Shown here: one piece after another, positions 5,013 through 5,058 of the stretch
How the letters are laid out: each line of letters begins with the position of its first letter
How positions within the stretch are numbered: the first letter of the stretch is position 1
NCBI GenBank assembly: GCA_003524845.1
Contig: DQGR01000075.1
Span: 1 to 5,058 of the forward strand
Direction of reading: 5' to 3'
DNA length: 5,058 bases
Origin: Patescibacteria group bacterium
Lineage (GTDB): Bacteria > Patescibacteriota > Microgenomatia > UBA10105
Notes under the pieces: model-generated
What the model was told of the DNA's origin: nothing
The model's database searches: none
The model's input: the letters and a program-made list of their open reading frames with translations, nothing else
Position numbers and translations under genes: made by a program

Positions 5013-5058
5013 GGAGGCGTCGCATAGCCCGGTCAATTGCGAGGGTTTGCTAAACCCT
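5013..5058 (+). tRNA. tRNA-Ser(GCU), 5' part, cut by window end
   Basis: The 5' acceptor strand is GGAGGCG (5013-5019), then TC. The D-stem is GCA/TGC (5022-5024 with 5038-5040) around a loop containing GG. The anticodon stem is AGGGT/ACCCT (5042-5046 with 5054-5058), and the loop TTGCTAA carries anticodon GCT (5049-5051), which reads serine AGC/AGU codons. The GGAGGCG start and 3-bp D-stem are typical of bacterial tRNA-Ser. The variable arm, T-arm and 3' acceptor strand lie outside the window. Confidence 0.88.

Noticed and set aside
1..5058. CRISPR array, defence island or mobile element
   Set aside because: No regularly spaced direct repeats, Cas-like or transposase-like motifs, or attachment-site duplications were seen. 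The tRNA at the end is a possible integration site, but its 3' half is outside the window.

Overview
The window looks like a chromosomal segment from a small-genome bacterium of the Candidate Phyla Radiation (Patescibacteria), most likely in or near the Microgenomates group. This is inferred from the style of the SpoIID-like protein (ending SIRSPLYNIEKK), the PH-domain/two-helix membrane protein pair, very tight gene spacing, weak Shine-Dalgarno signals and a divergent tmRNA without an encoded CCA. No database search was possible. Stops of all three kinds are used (TAA, TGA, TAG), and an ATGA overlap shows that TGA is a real stop, so the standard bacterial code applies.

Left part (1-3299, all + strand): a probable cell-envelope operon. 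It holds the 3' part of a SpoIID/LytB-type protein (truncated by the window start), a bacterial PH-domain membrane protein, a 78-residue two-helix membrane protein (ATGA overlap with its predecessor), and a 583-residue single-pass protein. The last has a degenerate PP2C-like domain, one membrane helix, a helical linker and a C-terminal beta-propeller. A 59-bp purine/pyrimidine hairpin follows.

Middle (3372-4249): a trans-translation locus. smpB (+) and the tmRNA gene ssrA (-) lie tail to tail with 16 bp between them, sharing one AT-rich hairpin. ssrA is not in the supplied protein-coding picture and was found by reading the minus strand. It has a G3-U acceptor pair, PK1, a tag reading frame, an H5 hairpin, further pseudoknots, an H2 closing pair and a T-arm. 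Its tag frame is predicted to be 35 codons, starts Ala-Asn like classical tags, and does not end in the usual Ala-Ala. Its T-loop departs from consensus. This is the most interesting part of the window.

Right part (4250-5058): a 49-bp divergent promoter region separates ssrA from comF (+). The comF -10 element lies so close to its ATG that a leaderless mRNA is likely. comF encodes a complete zinc-finger plus phosphoribosyltransferase-like protein. A tRNA-Ser(GCU) gene begins at 5013 with its own -10 element and is cut by the window end just after the anticodon stem.
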